In this document: piece after piece, positions 42,847 to 53,335 of the stretch
Layout: every line of letters begins with the position of its first letter
Numbering within the stretch: position 1 is the stretch's first letter
Position numbers and translations under genes: made by a program
Assembly: GCF_002075795.1 (NCBI RefSeq)
Contig: NZ_CP020472.1
Location: 3,641,001-3,705,000 of the forward strand
Reading direction: 5' to 3'
Source: Shewanella japonica
GTDB taxonomy: Bacteria > Pseudomonadota > Gammaproteobacteria > Enterobacterales > Shewanellaceae
Length of the DNA stretch: 64,000 nt
Notes under the pieces: generated by a model
Seen by the model: the letters and a program-made list of their open reading frames with translations, nothing else
Told to the model about the DNA's origin: nothing
Database searches by the model: none

Positions 42847-44220
42847 TTAGCGAGTTTCAAATAATGCCATCGCTTCAATATGATGCGTTTGTGGAAACAT
42901 ATCTAACATAGTCAATTTACTCAATTGATAACCTTGCTCAATTAACACCTGACTATCGCGCGCTAAACTCGCTGGGTTACAGGATACATAGACCACTTTT
43001 GCAGGTTTCATTTTAGATAACCATTGCAAACTTTCATATGCACCGGCACGAGCCGGATCGAGAAGTAATTTATCAATTTGTCCTAACCAGCTTGCCTCAG
43101 ATAAATCAGCACTTAAATCGGCATGGTAAAAATGAATATTGTTTAATTGGTTTTCTTTCGCATTTTGATTGGCTTGAGCCACCATTTCAGGCACGCCTTC
43201 AACCCCAACTACATCTGCGGCTTGTAACGCCAATGGCAAACTAAAATTACCTACCCCACAAAACAAATCTAAAATTCGTTCATTTTCTTTAGGTGCTAAC
43301 CACTCAATAGCTTGAGCAACCATCTTTTGATTAATATCCGCATTCACTTGCACAAAATTACCAGGACTGAACTGGCACTGAACTTGGCCTTCAGCTAACC
43401 GATAAAAAGGTAATCTAATATGATTCTCAGTAATGACATCGGCTGGAGGCTCATCTGCCACAAACAGAGACTGTAATTGACCTTCATTATCTTGAGTTAG
43501 CAAATGAATCTTTTGCGCTTTGGCAAACTCGATGAGTAACTGACTATCACTTTCTTTCAAAGCTTTAGTGATGCGTAATACCGCAAACACGCCATTTTCT
43601 GCTTCAGTTAACTCCACATGCCCTAACGTTGTCTTAGCATGAAGTTGATTAAGTAATGCGGTAAACGGTGTAATTAAATTTGATAATGACTTCGCTAATA
43701 CATCACATTGTTTTATTTGCACAATATTATTGCTATTGGCAGCACGGAAGCCTAATTCGAGCATTTTTGATTTCTTATTAAACAGCGTAGCTAGCCTTGC
43801 TCTTCGGCGATAATGCCAATCTTCACTGACGACAGGCTCAGTAAGAATACCGTCTTCGACATCTACTGCCAGTTTGCTCATTAAATTAGTTAAGGCAGCT
43901 TGTTTATGTTGACGTTGTGCATCTATGCTTAAGTGTTGTAAATCACAACCGCCACACTGTTGATAATGTGGACATTTTGCTTTGGCACGATTTGGTGTTT
44001 TTTCGTCTATACCGATTAATTTCGCTTTAGCGTATTTTTTCTTTTGTTCTGTTAGCTGTACCGTCACTTTTTCACCAGGGAGCGCACCAGGTATAAACAC
44101 GACCTTACCATTATGCTGTGCTATACCAGCGCCAAGGTGATCAAGTTGTGTTACCGTTAAACTCAACTTAGCTGATAACTGCTTCGTTTTGTTCGGTTTT
44201 GCTTTAAAAAATTGCGCCAT
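42847..44220 (-). CDS. rlmD: 23S rRNA (uracil(1939)-C5)-methyltransferase RlmD
   Basis: A 457-residue SAM-dependent methyltransferase. It has an N-terminal TRAM RNA-binding domain (about residues 20-75), iron-sulfur cysteines in [10 protein letters not shown] (about 83-92), the SAM motif [13 protein letters not shown] (about 315-327) and the catalytic Cys in [12 protein letters not shown] (about 413). It methylates U1939 of 23S rRNA. It is the first gene of the minus-strand rlmD-relA-mazG-pyrG-eno series and is divergent from barA. Confidence 0.95.
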   Translation of the reverse strand: MAQFFKAKPNKTKQLSAKLSLTVTQLDHLGAGIAQHNGKVVFIPGALPGEKVTVQLTEQKKKYAKAKLIGIDEKTPNRAKAKCPHYQQCGGCDLQHLSIDAQRQHKQAALTNLMSKLAVDVEDGILTEPVVSEDWHYRRRARLATLFNKKSKMLELGFRAANSNNIVQIKQCDVLAKSLSNLITPFTALLNQLHAKTTLGHVELTEAENGVFAVLRITKALKESDSQLLIEFAKAQKIHLLTQDNEGQLQSLFVADEPPADVITENHIRLPFYRLAEGQVQCQFSPGNFVQVNADINQKMVAQAIEWLAPKENERILDLFCGVGNFSLPLALQAADVVGVEGVPEMVAQANQNAKENQLNNIHFYHADLSADLSEASWLGQIDKLLLDPARAGAYESLQWLSKMKPAKVVYVSCNPASLARDSQVLIEQGYQLSKLTMLDMFPQTHHIEAMALFETR

Positions 44221-44321
44221 TTTGGCCTCTGGTATGGAATAAAAAACTGGTCAAGAGTGCTCTATTTCTGGCAATCTAGACAACATATTTGATAAAAGTC
44301 TTTAGGAATAATTACTTCACG

Positions 44322-47153
44322 ATGAATAATGCTAACAACATGACCAAATACAGCCTCCGTTCGTGGGTGCTTGTACTTGCGTTAGCGCCTACCGTGATGG
44401 TGGGTATTCTACTTGGAAGTTACTTCACCATAAACCGTTTTTATGAACTTGAAGAAACCTTAATCGCCCAAGGCCGTAGTATTGTCGAACCATTGGCTAT
44501 TGCAAGTGAATTTGGTCTTGTCACCGAAGATAGAGAAGCCACTAAACGCTTATTAGCCGCATCGCAATTAAACAACTCCTCTTTGATTCACTCTATCGCC
44601 ATTTTTGATAGCGACAACCAACTGTTTGTCACCTCGCACTACCATAAAGATTTCGAAAGTATGCGATATCCACTAGCGCTGAGAAATTTAATCGCCAGCC
44701 AATATGAAACCATAGACGATACTATGGTCATTCGTGTGCCTATTTTATCCCATACCGGTATTGCGCCCAAAACCAATAACTATATTGCAACAGCCTCTCC
44801 TGCTCCGACAGGAACTAGCGTTATCAATAATGCTGAAGGTCAGCAAATACTGGGCTACATTTCAATATTATTAAACAAAGAAAATGCATTATTAGAACAA
44901 CATCGGGCAGCGATAGCGGCTTTTGTTATTGTATTAATCGGGGTGCAGTTAAATCTATTTTTCACCTTTCGATTAGTAAAGCATGTGAACTACCCAATTA
45001 CAGAAATGGTTCGGGTCGTCGCAAAAATCCGTGAAGGAAAGCTCGATACTCGCCTTGAGGGACAACTTATCGGTGAGCTAGATTTACTGAAACGTGGCAT
45101 TAATGCCATGGCAAGCTCCTTGTCTGAATATCACGATGAAATGCAGCAAAATATTGACCAAGCGACTTCTGATCTACGTGAAACCTTAGAGCAAATTGAG
45201 ATTCAAAACGTTGAGTTGGACTTAGCTAAAAAACGGGCGCTTGAAGCTAGCAGAATAAAATCTGAATTTTTAGCAAACATGTCTCACGAGTTACGTACTC
45301 CGCTTAATGGTGTCATTGGTTTTTCTCGACAACTGATTAAAACGCCCCTGCACTCTAGCCAGCTTGATTACATCAAAACCATTGAAAGAAGTGCCAGTAA
45401 CTTACTCGGCATCATTAATGACATTCTTGATTTCTCTAAACTCGAAGCGGGTAAAATGGTCCTTGAAAAAATGCCTTTTGCTTTGAGAGAAACCATTGCC
45501 GACACCATCAGTATCGTGGCGGGTAGTGCCCATGAAAAAAGCATTGAATTAGTTGTCGATATTGATGACAACGTGCCAGAAAGTGTCAGCGGTGATGCAA
45601 TGCGCGTAGGTCAAATCATGACAAATTTAATTGGTAATGCGATTAAATTTACTGATGAAGGCAGTGTGATTTTAAAAATGCATTTAGTTGGCCAGCGAGA
45701 TGAAAACATTACCTTGCGCTGCGAAGTGATTGATACGGGTATCGGTATCGATGAAGGCCAACAAGAATATTTATTCCAAGCTTTCGGGCAAGCTGACTCG
45801 TCTATATCTCGACGCTTTGGCGGTACAGGATTAGGCTTAGTGATTACCAAACGCTTAATCAATCAAATGGGCGGACAAATCGGTTTTACCTCTACGCCTA
45901 ATAAAGGGTCGACTTTCTGGTTTATGCTGCCGCTTGAGCTAAGTCAATTCCATATCGGTGAAGTATTACACTTAGAGTCTTTGCGGGATAAAACACTATT
46001 ACTGTTTGAATCACGAGAGCTCACTCGTGATACCTTTAATCGCCGCTTTGAAGCTTGGGGAATGCATTTAACGTCTGTTGGACAACTACCACATTTAGAA
46101 ACCACATTGTCTTCGAGTAAAGTGCACTTCGATTATGTTCTTTTAGGCTGCCATGGCTTTAAAGATAATGAGCAATTACTCAGCTTCTTAAAACTTGCTC
46201 GTGAAAAGACAGCTTGCTTGGTGTTATTGCATGACGGTATCGAGCAACAAGAAATCTTAAACCAAGGATTAAGACCTAATACAGACATACTGTTGAGTAT
46301 GCCGGTCAGTGACTATGATTTAGCGAATCAGTTGATACATCCACCAACGCAAACAGCGTTATTAACTGAAACATTGCCTGAAACAGTTTATGAGCGTAAA
46401 AACCTTAATGTTCTGGCCGTTGATGACAACTTAGCGAACCTTAAGTTAATTGATACCTTACTGAAAGAACTCGTTGTGAATGTGGTATCAGTGAATAACG
46501 GTGATGATGCGATTAAGTACGCTAAACAACAAGTATTCGATGTCATCTTTATGGACATTCAAATGCCTGGCACAGATGGCATCACGGCAACCAAGTTGAT
46601 TCGTCAAGAGTCACAAAACCGCAATACGCCAATCATTGCCGTCACTGCCCACGCAATTGCAGAAGAGCGAGAATTAATTTTAGGTAGCGGCATGGACGGT
46701 TATCTGCCGAAGCCGATTGATGAGGCAGCCCTTAAAGGAGTTATTGATCGCTGGATCAATAAACCTAAGTTTACCCATTTTGATATGCACACTTTAAATT
46801 GGGAATTATGCCTTGCTCAAACGAATCAAAAACCTGATTTAGCCCTCGAAATGCTGCAGATGTTAGTTGATTCATTGCCTGATAACGTTGTTAACATTGA
46901 AACAGCCCTTAAAACCGTCAATAGCGAACTCATGTTACAGACCGTGCACAAACTTCATGGGGCAAGTTGTTACTGTGGTGTACCTAACACTCAGAAGCTT
47001 TGCCAAGAAATTGAGTCTGCGCTGAAGCACAAAACCAGCATTGAAGATCTTGAACCAGAAATACTTGAGTTACTTGATGAGTTAACTAAGGTAGAATCAG
47101 CAGCAAATCAAGTGATATCACAGTTATCAGCGGATGTACCCAATGAGTCATAA
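44322..47153 (+). CDS. barA: hybrid sensor histidine kinase BarA
   Basis: A protein of about 943 residues. The annotated start is uncertain: ATG codons at 44322 and 44340 (MTKYSLRSWVL) are both possible, and a TTG at 44289 is in frame. Order: membrane helix, periplasmic part, second helix (about 200-220), HAMP, HisKA with the phosphorylated His in SHELRTPLNG (residue 322 from 44322), HATPase (about 435-555), a degenerate receiver, an active receiver with FMDIQMPG (Asp 745), and an HPt domain with HKLHGASC (His 876). It controls UvrY and thereby the Csr sRNAs that sequester CsrA. Divergent from rlmD, as in E. coli. Confidence 0.95.
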   Translation: MNNANNMTKYSLRSWVLVLALAPTVMVGILLGSYFTINRFYELEETLIAQGRSIVEPLAIASEFGLVTEDREATKRLLAASQLNNSSLIHSIAIFDSDNQLFVTSHYHKDFESMRYPLALRNLIASQYETIDDTMVIRVPILSHTGIAPKTNNYIATASPAPTGTSVINNAEGQQILGYISILLNKENALLEQHRAAIAAFVIVLIGVQLNLFFTFRLVKHVNYPITEMVRVVAKIREGKLDTRLEGQLIGELDLLKRGINAMASSLSEYHDEMQQNIDQATSDLRETLEQIEIQNVELDLAKKRALEASRIKSEFLANMSHELRTPLNGVIGFSRQLIKTPLHSSQLDYIKTIERSASNLLGIINDILDFSKLEAGKMVLEKMPFALRETIADTISIVAGSAHEKSIELVVDIDDNVPESVSGDAMRVGQIMTNLIGNAIKFTDEGSVILKMHLVGQRDENITLRCEVIDTGIGIDEGQQEYLFQAFGQADSSISRRFGGTGLGLVITKRLINQMGGQIGFTSTPNKGSTFWFMLPLELSQFHIGEVLHLESLRDKTLLLFESRELTRDTFNRRFEAWGMHLTSVGQLPHLETTLSSSKVHFDYVLLGCHGFKDNEQLLSFLKLAREKTACLVLLHDGIEQQEILNQGLRPNTDILLSMPVSDYDLANQLIHPPTQTALLTETLPETVYERKNLNVLAVDDNLANLKLIDTLLKELVVNVVSVNNGDDAIKYAKQQVFDVIFMDIQMPGTDGITATKLIRQESQNRNTPIIAVTAHAIAEERELILGSGMDGYLPKPIDEAALKGVIDRWINKPKFTHFDMHTLNWELCLAQTNQKPDLALEMLQMLVDSLPDNVVNIETALKTVNSELMLQTVHKLHGASCYCGVPNTQKLCQEIESALKHKTSIEDLEPEILELLDELTKVESAANQVISQLSADVPNES

Positions 47154-47754
47154 ACCCGGTTTTTTTAAACGTTTAAAAGCGTTGTCTTTACCTCAAAAGC
47201 AATTATTTGCTACCGCACTTTGCCAACGCATGTTGCCAAATTATCAGTTATTTTCTGAAGTTTGCGAATTTGGCGAGCCAAAAACACTCAGCACAGTCTT
47301 AGAGCTATTGTGGCAATCTCAATACGATAAAAAACTTAAATTTAACTATGACATTCATTTACAACGCTTAGAAGACAACACCCCTGAGCCAAGTAACTTT
47401 GAAGCATACGGAGTTTACCCAGCAATGGATGCAGCTGTCGCGTTAACCACCTTACTTGGCGGTATTCAGGGTAAAATTGAAGAAGACATTACTAACATCA
47501 GTAAATTATCTTCAAGTACAGTAGCCAACTACATTGAAGCTATCAGTGTTGATGAACTTCAAGATGAATTAAACGAAGAAGTCGTAGAAGAGTTTGTTTT
47601 CGCACATCCTGTGATGCAGGAAGAAAAAGAACTACAAGGGATGCTACTGGATATTATTGAAGCTAACCCTAAATTATCAGCTGAATTCGTTAAAGAGTTA
47701 CGTAAAGAAATAGTCGACGCTGGTGTTTCTAATATTGGGATCAGTGTTCAGTAA
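47134..47754 (+). CDS. DUF416 (YjaG family) protein
   Basis: A 206-residue (or 203 from the ATG at 47143) soluble protein of the DUF416/YjaG family, recognisable from LCQRMLPNYQLFSEVCEFGEP-type residues at about 31-50 (P-N-Y followed by a FG element) and an acidic C-terminal half. No function is established. Its start overlaps the 3' end of barA by some 10-20 bases, so it is probably translated from the barA mRNA. No ribosome site decides between the two start codons. Confidence 0.8.
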   Translation: MYPMSHKPGFFKRLKALSLPQKQLFATALCQRMLPNYQLFSEVCEFGEPKTLSTVLELLWQSQYDKKLKFNYDIHLQRLEDNTPEPSNFEAYGVYPAMDAAVALTTLLGGIQGKIEEDITNISKLSSSTVANYIEAISVDELQDELNEEVVEEFVFAHPVMQEEKELQGMLLDIIEANPKLSAEFVKELRKEIVDAGVSNIGISVQ

Positions 47755-47937
47755 CTGAGTTTTTTGTTAGGAATATTTATTGGCAAGATTTATGGGCATT
47801 CAGCCTATAGATAAACTTTGAGCTCACTCGTTCGTGCGCTCAGAGTTGCACTTGCATCATTAACTTATTCGCCAACCCAATGACTGTCAAATCAACAATG
47901 TCATTGACTTCCAATAGACACACATAAGGAGAAGATG

Positions 47938-48903
47938 ATGGCCAACATTTTAACTCCCCTTATTGCTGTCTTTGGCATCATGTTGCTAGGCTTTATTGTT
48001 CAAAAGCTAAAAGTGCTTCCTCATGATACCGACTTTACATTAAACGAATACGTCTATTACGTGGCGTTCCCCGCTATTTTATTCATTGCGTTAGCCGAAA
48101 CCGATATACATGAGATCATGCAATGGGGCTTTATTGCGGCCTTTGGTATTGCAATGGTTGTGACCTATTTCATTACGGTGCTCATTTCATCTATCGCAGA
48201 TAAAAAACAACCGGCACTAGCCGCTATCAGAGGGTTAAATACCAGCTTTGGTAATACCGCATTTATTGGTATTCCACTAATGATGATGCTTTATCCAGAT
48301 AACAATCACGCAATCACAGCTGCTGCTATTGCGAGTTTGTTATCTGTCATTATGTTTGCCTTTGCAATGGTCAATATGGAACTTGCCATCAATAAAAAGC
48401 AAAAACGACACCCTGTGCATATTATGTTGAATGCGTTAATTAGTAATCCCATTGTTATTGGTTGCACTTTAGGAGTCATGGCATCAGCTTTGTATATCCC
48501 AATTCCTGATAGCATCAGCATGATGATGAGGTTAATTGGCAATACCTCAAGCCCATGTGCGCTGTTTGCGATTGGTATGGTTCTCGCTAAAGCAATGCAT
48601 GGAGGTACAGAGCCTGAAACACCACCTCACCATCTTGCAATCGAAATGGGCATATTAAATATACTTAAACTCGTGATTCAGCCATTGATTGCTTATGGTT
48701 TACTACGCTATTTTAATGTCGATAACGAGTTACTTATCATGGGGGTCATCTTAGCTGCATTACCAACTGCAGCAAGTGTTTACTTACTCGCACAGCGTTA
48801 TCAAACCTATGGGTTATCGAGCGCTAAATGCATCTTGATTAGTACCCTTGCCACCTTTATTAGCCTTCCCCTGATTGAACAATTACTTGAACAGCTCAGC
48901 TAA
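47938..48903 (+). CDS. AEC family transporter
   Basis: A membrane protein of about 321 residues with ten hydrophobic helices in two five-helix halves, of the auxin efflux carrier/bile-acid-Na+ symporter-like (AEC) superfamily. The N-terminal LTPLIAVFGIMLLGFIVQK and the NTSFGNTAFIGIPLM segment (about residues 101-115) are characteristic. Substrates in bacteria include malonate, malate and other carboxylates, and cannot be told here. AAGGAG precedes the paired ATGs at 47935/47938, leaving the exact start ambiguous by one codon. It appears to be monocistronic. Confidence 0.83.
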   Translation: MANILTPLIAVFGIMLLGFIVQKLKVLPHDTDFTLNEYVYYVAFPAILFIALAETDIHEIMQWGFIAAFGIAMVVTYFITVLISSIADKKQPALAAIRGLNTSFGNTAFIGIPLMMMLYPDNNHAITAAAIASLLSVIMFAFAMVNMELAINKKQKRHPVHIMLNALISNPIVIGCTLGVMASALYIPIPDSISMMMRLIGNTSSPCALFAIGMVLAKAMHGGTEPETPPHHLAIEMGILNILKLVIQPLIAYGLLRYFNVDNELLIMGVILAALPTAASVYLLAQRYQTYGLSSAKCILISTLATFISLPLIEQLLEQLS

Positions 48904-48973
48904 ATACTAAACTTCTTGCTGCTAAAAACTTCCGCATAAATACAACTCAAAAAAATTAGCAACCAGCACTTTA

Positions 48974-48989
48974 CTGTATATAAAAACAG
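48974..48989. promoter_or_regulatory. LexA box 1 of recN
   Basis: CTGTATATAAAAACAG matches CTG-N10-CAG with an AT-rich centre. It lies about 55 bases upstream of the recN start codon. Confidence 0.9.
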
Positions 48990-48995
48990 TGTAGA

Positions 48996-49011
48996 CTGTT
49001 TATAAATACAG
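48996..49011. promoter_or_regulatory. LexA box 2 of recN
   Basis: CTGTTTATAAATACAG matches CTG-N10-CAG. It is spaced 22 bases from the first box, about two helical turns, so two LexA dimers can bind on the same face. Confidence 0.9.
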
Positions 49012-49043
49012 TGGTTTGGTGTTTCTTTACACAGGGATTGATT

Positions 49044-50702
49044 ATGCTTTGCCAATTAAGCATTAATAATTTTGCGATTGTACGTTTTCTTGAACTTGAC
49101 TTTAAAGCCGGAATGACCAGCATCACGGGGGAAACTGGTGCCGGTAAATCTATCGCTATCGATGCGCTAGGCCTATGCTTAGGCAATAGAGCCGATGCCA
49201 ATACCGTTCGCCCTGGGGCAAACAAAGCGGAAGTTTCTGCACGGTTTTCGCTTGAAGATGTGCCGTATGCTAAACGCTGGCTTGAAGATAATGATCTTGA
49301 TGTCGATGAAGAATGTATTTTACGTCGAACGATTAGCGCCGACGGTCGCTCTAGAGCCTACATTAATGGTAACCCTGTCCCACTCACTCAACTTAAAGCA
49401 CTAGGACAATTATTTGTCGGAATTCATGGGCAGCACGCTCACCATGCCATGCTTAGAAGTGAGCATCAACTTACCTTACTCGATAGCTATGCCAACCACA
49501 GTATCCTTATCGACAATGTGAGTAAAAGCTATCAACGCTGTAAGCTCATTGAAAATGAATTAAAACAATTACAGTTAAACCAACAAGAGCGTATTGCCCG
49601 CAAACAACTTCTACAATACCAAGTCGAAGAACTGGACGAATTTGCTTTAAAGCCTGGTGAATTTGAGCAAATAGAGCAAGAACACAAACGCTTGGCTAAC
49701 GGCAGTGATTTAATTGAAAATTGTCAATTAACGCTTCAGTTGCTTAGCGAAGATGATGAGCACAATATTGAGTCCTCATTAAATCGGGTGATAGGTTTTG
49801 CCGATCAATTACAATCATTTGATCCAGCATTGCAAAGTGTTGCAAACATGCTCAATGAAGCCTTAATTCAGGTACAAGAAAGTACCAGTGAAGTTCAAGA
49901 CTATTTAAGCAAAATAGAGCTAGATCCCGAACATTTTGCATTTTTGGAACAACGAATTTCCAAGGCCATGCAACTGGCGAGAAAGCATCATGTTCAAACA
50001 GAACATTTAGCTGAACACCATCAAGCATTAGCCATAGAATTAAAAGAGCTAAATAACGATGCAACTCGACTAGATGAGATTCAACAGCAAGTTGACGACA
50101 GTAAACAAGCTTATATTAAAAGCGCTCAAAAACTCAGCCAAAGCCGACTTCGCTATGCAAAAGAGCTTAATAAACTTGTCACTCGTTCGATTCATGAATT
50201 GAATATGCCTAAGGGTAAATTTTCTATAGAAGTCAATTTTAACCCAGACATTCAATCTGTTACTGGTAGCGATCAAGTTGAATTTCAAGTGACCACTAAC
50301 CCAGGACAACCCCTTCAACCGATTGCAAAAGTCGCTTCTGGTGGTGAGTTATCACGTATTGGTTTAGGTATTCAGGTTATTACTGCGAAAAAAGTTGCCA
50401 CCCCGACACTCATATTTGATGAAGTCGATGTCGGTATTTCTGGGCCAACTGCGGCTGTTGTAGGACGAATGCTGCGCAGTTTAGGGGAATCTACTCAAGT
50501 TATCTGTGTGACCCATTTACCTCAAGTAGCAGGTAATGGTCACCAACATATGCTGGTGAACAAGTTTAGTAAAAGTGGTGGCACTGAAACACAAATGAAA
50601 CCCCTTGATAAAGAGCAAAGGATCAGTGAATTAGCAAGGTTATTAGCTGGTGATGTTATTACAGAAAACACACTTGCTAACGCTCGAGAGCTACTTCAAT
50701 AG
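49044..50702 (+). CDS. recN: DNA repair protein RecN
   Basis: A protein of about 552 residues from the ATG at 49044 (MLCQLSINNFAIV); the frame is open upstream across the second LexA box, so those residues are not translated. An SMC-like ATPase: Walker A GETGAGKSIAID (about residues 30-41), a long coiled coil (about 160-380), the signature SGGELSRIGLG (about 433-443) and Walker B TLIFDEVDVGISG (about 455-467). It tethers DNA ends in double-strand break repair. It is SOS-controlled by two LexA boxes. Confidence 0.97.
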   Translation: MLCQLSINNFAIVRFLELDFKAGMTSITGETGAGKSIAIDALGLCLGNRADANTVRPGANKAEVSARFSLEDVPYAKRWLEDNDLDVDEECILRRTISADGRSRAYINGNPVPLTQLKALGQLFVGIHGQHAHHAMLRSEHQLTLLDSYANHSILIDNVSKSYQRCKLIENELKQLQLNQQERIARKQLLQYQVEELDEFALKPGEFEQIEQEHKRLANGSDLIENCQLTLQLLSEDDEHNIESSLNRVIGFADQLQSFDPALQSVANMLNEALIQVQESTSEVQDYLSKIELDPEHFAFLEQRISKAMQLARKHHVQTEHLAEHHQALAIELKELNNDATRLDEIQQQVDDSKQAYIKSAQKLSQSRLRYAKELNKLVTRSIHELNMPKGKFSIEVNFNPDIQSVTGSDQVEFQVTTNPGQPLQPIAKVASGGELSRIGLGIQVITAKKVATPTLIFDEVDVGISGPTAAVVGRMLRSLGESTQVICVTHLPQVAGNGHQHMLVNKFSKSGGTETQMKPLDKEQRISELARLLAGDVITENTLANARELLQ

Positions 50703-50723
50703 CTAAGATAGTAAAGTGCGCAC

Positions 50724-50767
50724 TAATCACTAAAAAGCCCACCAATTGGTGGGCTTTTTAGTGATTA
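50724..50767. terminator. bidirectional terminator between recN and pgpA
   Basis: A perfect 44-base palindrome: a 20-base arm beginning taatcact, an aatt centre, and the complementary arm, including A5/T5 runs. It lies between convergent genes and can terminate both. Confidence 0.93.
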
Positions 50768-50778
50768 TCAATCATGAC

Positions 50779-51270
50779 TTATACGAAATAATAGATAAGC
50801 TGCAGACAGATTAATGCAAAAAAGCCTGCTAAAACATCGTCAATCATAATACCAAAGCCGCCATGCACTTTGGCATCTAGCCAACGAATAGGCCAAGGTT
50901 TCAAAATATCAAAAAAACGGAATAGTGCAAAACCAATGACTAACCATATTAAGCCCGCTGGGGCAGCTATCATGGTAATCATTAAGCCAGCAACCTCATC
51001 CCAGACAATGGCGCCATGATCATGGACTCCCATGTCTTTGGCTGCTTTATCACATATATAAAAGCCAATAAGCGTACTTAACACAGTGATAATAATAAAT
51101 GCGGTTAAGCTAAGGTGCCCCATTAAGTAAACTAATGGCACTGCTGCTAATGTACCGAAAGTGCCGGGGGCTTTAGCTGCTAGCCCACTGCCAAACCCAA
51201 GTGCTAGGAAATGCACTGGATTTTTAAGTGATAATTTTTTTACCGCTGGATCGTTTGATAATAGATTCAT
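50779..51270 (-). CDS. pgpA: phosphatidylglycerophosphatase A
   Basis: A 163-residue membrane phosphatase. It has about four helices, the metal-ligand segment VWDEVAGLMITM (about residues 88-99), and FDILKPWPIRWLD (about 124-136), all typical of PgpA. It removes the phosphate of phosphatidylglycerol phosphate at the inner membrane. It overlaps the thiL stop by one base (TAATG), so it is translated from the thiL mRNA. Confidence 0.93.
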   Translation of the reverse strand: MNLLSNDPAVKKLSLKNPVHFLALGFGSGLAAKAPGTFGTLAAVPLVYLMGHLSLTAFIIITVLSTLIGFYICDKAAKDMGVHDHGAIVWDEVAGLMITMIAAPAGLIWLVIGFALFRFFDILKPWPIRWLDAKVHGGFGIMIDDVLAGFFALICLQLIYYFV

Positions 51271-52226
51271 TAAAAGTGCTCAAAACTTTTTAGGTCTAGC
51301 TCAAATGGTTCGCCATTGGATACCAACCTTAATTTATCACCCGCGCATATTTGTCCAATTTTGACAAATTTAACACCTGCGTGAATTAAGGCTGTATCTA
51401 AGGCGCCCCGCTGTGCTTCAGGTACAGTGAAAAGAAGCTCGTAATCTTCGCCCCCAGTCAAAGCATAATTGATTGCTTGCTCTGGCCCCACTGAGCCAAC
51501 CAATGAAGTCGATAACGGTAATTCATTGACATCAATGACGGCTCCAACGTTTGAAGCTTTTAATATATGAGCAATATCGGAGTTAAGACCATCAGATAAA
51601 TCAATTGCACTGGTTGCTAATGAACGCAGGGCTTGTCCAGCCAAGATCCTTGGCGTTGGATGATAATGGCGATTAATCAAAAACTCTTTAAACTGAGGGT
51701 CAACATCTTGCTTACCTAGCAAAATATCCAAGCCTAATGCGGAATCACCTAAGGTACCAGTGACATAAATCCAGTCACCGATTTTTGCACCACCACGAGT
51801 TAAGGCTTTACCGGTAGGAACTTGACCATGGATCGTGATATTGATACTGCGAGGACCACGAGTAGTATCACCACCAATCAAGCTCACACTGTAGTATTCC
51901 GCAGCTTCAAACAGCCCTTCACTAAACTGCTGTAACCAGTCGTTATCAACATCAGGCAAGGTTAACGCCAGGGTCATCCAAGCGGGATCTGCTCCCATTG
52001 CAGCTAAATCAGATAAATTTACAGCCACTGATTTATAGCCTAACTCATGCGCAGGCATTGAAGGTAGGAAGTGAATATTTTCGACGAGGGTGTCACAAGA
52101 AATTGCAATAGATTTGTTTTCAGCTGGTTGTACTAATGCACAGTCATCACCAATGCCGAGATGAACATCACGACGTTTCTGACCTTTATCACGGAAAAAT
52201 TGTTCAATAAGTTGGAATTCTTTCAC
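51270..52226 (-). CDS. thiL: thiamine-monophosphate kinase
   Basis: A 318-residue PurM-like kinase that phosphorylates thiamine monophosphate to thiamine diphosphate. The N-terminal [11 protein letters not shown] (about residues 24-34), the [14 protein letters not shown] stretch (about 68-81) and [12 protein letters not shown] (about 209-220) carry the metal and ATP ligands. A terminator lies between nusB and thiL, so it may have its own promoter. It is coupled to pgpA. Confidence 0.95.
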   Translation of the reverse strand: MKEFQLIEQFFRDKGQKRRDVHLGIGDDCALVQPAENKSIAISCDTLVENIHFLPSMPAHELGYKSVAVNLSDLAAMGADPAWMTLALTLPDVDNDWLQQFSEGLFEAAEYYSVSLIGGDTTRGPRSINITIHGQVPTGKALTRGGAKIGDWIYVTGTLGDSALGLDILLGKQDVDPQFKEFLINRHYHPTPRILAGQALRSLATSAIDLSDGLNSDIAHILKASNVGAVIDVNELPLSTSLVGSVGPEQAINYALTGGEDYELLFTVPEAQRGALDTALIHAGVKFVKIGQICAGDKLRLVSNGEPFELDLKSFEHF

Positions 52227-52283
52227 GATAAAATTGGTACGGTTGCCCGCCCACCTACTGTTATAGAAATCGGTAAGCCATAC

Positions 52284-52310
52284 AAAAACGGTATCCGAAG
52301 ATACCGTTTT
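52284..52310 (-). terminator. terminator after nusB
   Basis: The stem aaaacggtatc/gataccgtttt has a cgaa tetraloop and flanking A and T runs, directly past the nusB stop. It separates the rib-nusB unit from thiL-pgpA. Confidence 0.85.
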
Positions 52311-52315
52311 ATTTA

Positions 52316-52720
52316 TTACTTACGAGTAACAAGCTTATCTAGCATACCATTGACAAACTTATGACTGTCATCGGCACCAAAGGCTTTCGCTAATTCGATA
52401 CCTTCGTTGATAGCCGCTTTAAATGGCACATCTTTACGATAAGTGAGTTCATACGCAGCTAAGCGCACAATGGCTTTCTCAACTGGCGATACGTCTTCAA
52501 TATCACGATCTAAATGTGGCTTTAAAAGCGCATCAAGTTGAGTCGCTTTTGTTGCTACACCTGATAGCAACTCACGAAAATAAGCTACATCAACACCGTT
52601 AATGTTTTGCTCAGTTAAAAATTCGTGTTCAACGTCAGCAACGTTATTTTGGCTTAACTGCCACGAATAGATAGCTTGAACAGCTAAACGGCGTGCCTTA
52701 CGGCGCTCTGAAGGCTTCAT
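52316..52720 (-). CDS. nusB: transcription antitermination factor NusB
   Basis: A 134-residue all-helical RNA-binding protein that, with NusE (S10), binds boxA for rRNA antitermination. The start [18 protein letters not shown] (residues 3-20, with its Arg-rich motif) and [20 protein letters not shown] (about 94-113) are diagnostic. ribH-nusB is a widely conserved pair; the gap here is about 15 bases. Confidence 0.96.
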   Translation of the reverse strand: MKPSERRKARRLAVQAIYSWQLSQNNVADVEHEFLTEQNINGVDVAYFRELLSGVATKATQLDALLKPHLDRDIEDVSPVEKAIVRLAAYELTYRKDVPFKAAINEGIELAKAFGADDSHKFVNGMLDKLVTRK

Positions 52721-52734
52721 TACTTTTCCTACTA

Positions 52735-53214
52735 CTATACCAACTGTTGTTCTAATTCTTGCAGAACATTAACCATTTCAAGTAGGCCAAGGGCAGCTTC
52801 AGTACCTTTGTTACCTGCTTTAGTACCAGAGCGCTCAATTGCTTGCTCAATGGTATCTGTGGTTAACACGCCAAATGAAACAGGAATATCAAACTCTAAA
52901 GCAACTTGAGCTAGACCCTTATTACACTCGCCTGCAACTAAATCAAAATGCGGAGTACCACCACGAATCACAGCACCAAGTGCAATGATACCGTCAAATT
53001 TCCCACAAGCAGCAACACGTCGTGCAGCCAGCGGTAATTCAACAGCGCCAGGAACACGAACAACAGTAATGTTGTCATCTTCAACCTGACCAAAACGTTT
53101 TAGTGTATCTATTGCGCCATCAAGCAGACTCTCAACTAAGAAACTATTGAAACGCGATACAACGATCGCCACTTTGGCATTTTTTGCTTCGATATTACCT
53201 TGAACTACGTTCAT
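52735..53214 (-). CDS. ribH: 6,7-dimethyl-8-ribityllumazine synthase
   Basis: A protein of about 159 residues from the ATG at 53214 ([14 protein letters not shown]); the frame is open 20 codons further up but those residues are not RibH-like. Motifs: [15 protein letters not shown] (about 20-34), [11 protein letters not shown] (about 56-66), [12 protein letters not shown] (about 81-92; the His is catalytic). It condenses the ribityl-pyrimidine with dihydroxybutanone phosphate. It lies between ribBX and nusB. Confidence 0.95.
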   Translation of the reverse strand: MNVVQGNIEAKNAKVAIVVSRFNSFLVESLLDGAIDTLKRFGQVEDDNITVVRVPGAVELPLAARRVAACGKFDGIIALGAVIRGGTPHFDLVAGECNKGLAQVALEFDIPVSFGVLTTDTIEQAIERSGTKAGNKGTEAALGLLEMVNVLQELEQQLV

Positions 53215-53335
53215 TATCTTACCTAAATTAGCTAAAGCACCCAGCTCTGGGCAAAAGTGGCGGTATAATACCACAGCAAAATGCCCTGAGTCCTGTGCAA
53301 TTAATGATAAATGTTAACTTCACTAAATTAGTGAA

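Noticed and set aside
42690..42878. A 62-codon minus-strand frame overlapping the end of rlmD.
   Set aside because: It has no ribosome site or recognisable features and overlaps a certain gene.
53215..53274. A 20-codon N-terminal extension of RibH.
   Set aside because: RibH proteins begin at the MNVVQGN-type start; the extension is unlike the family.
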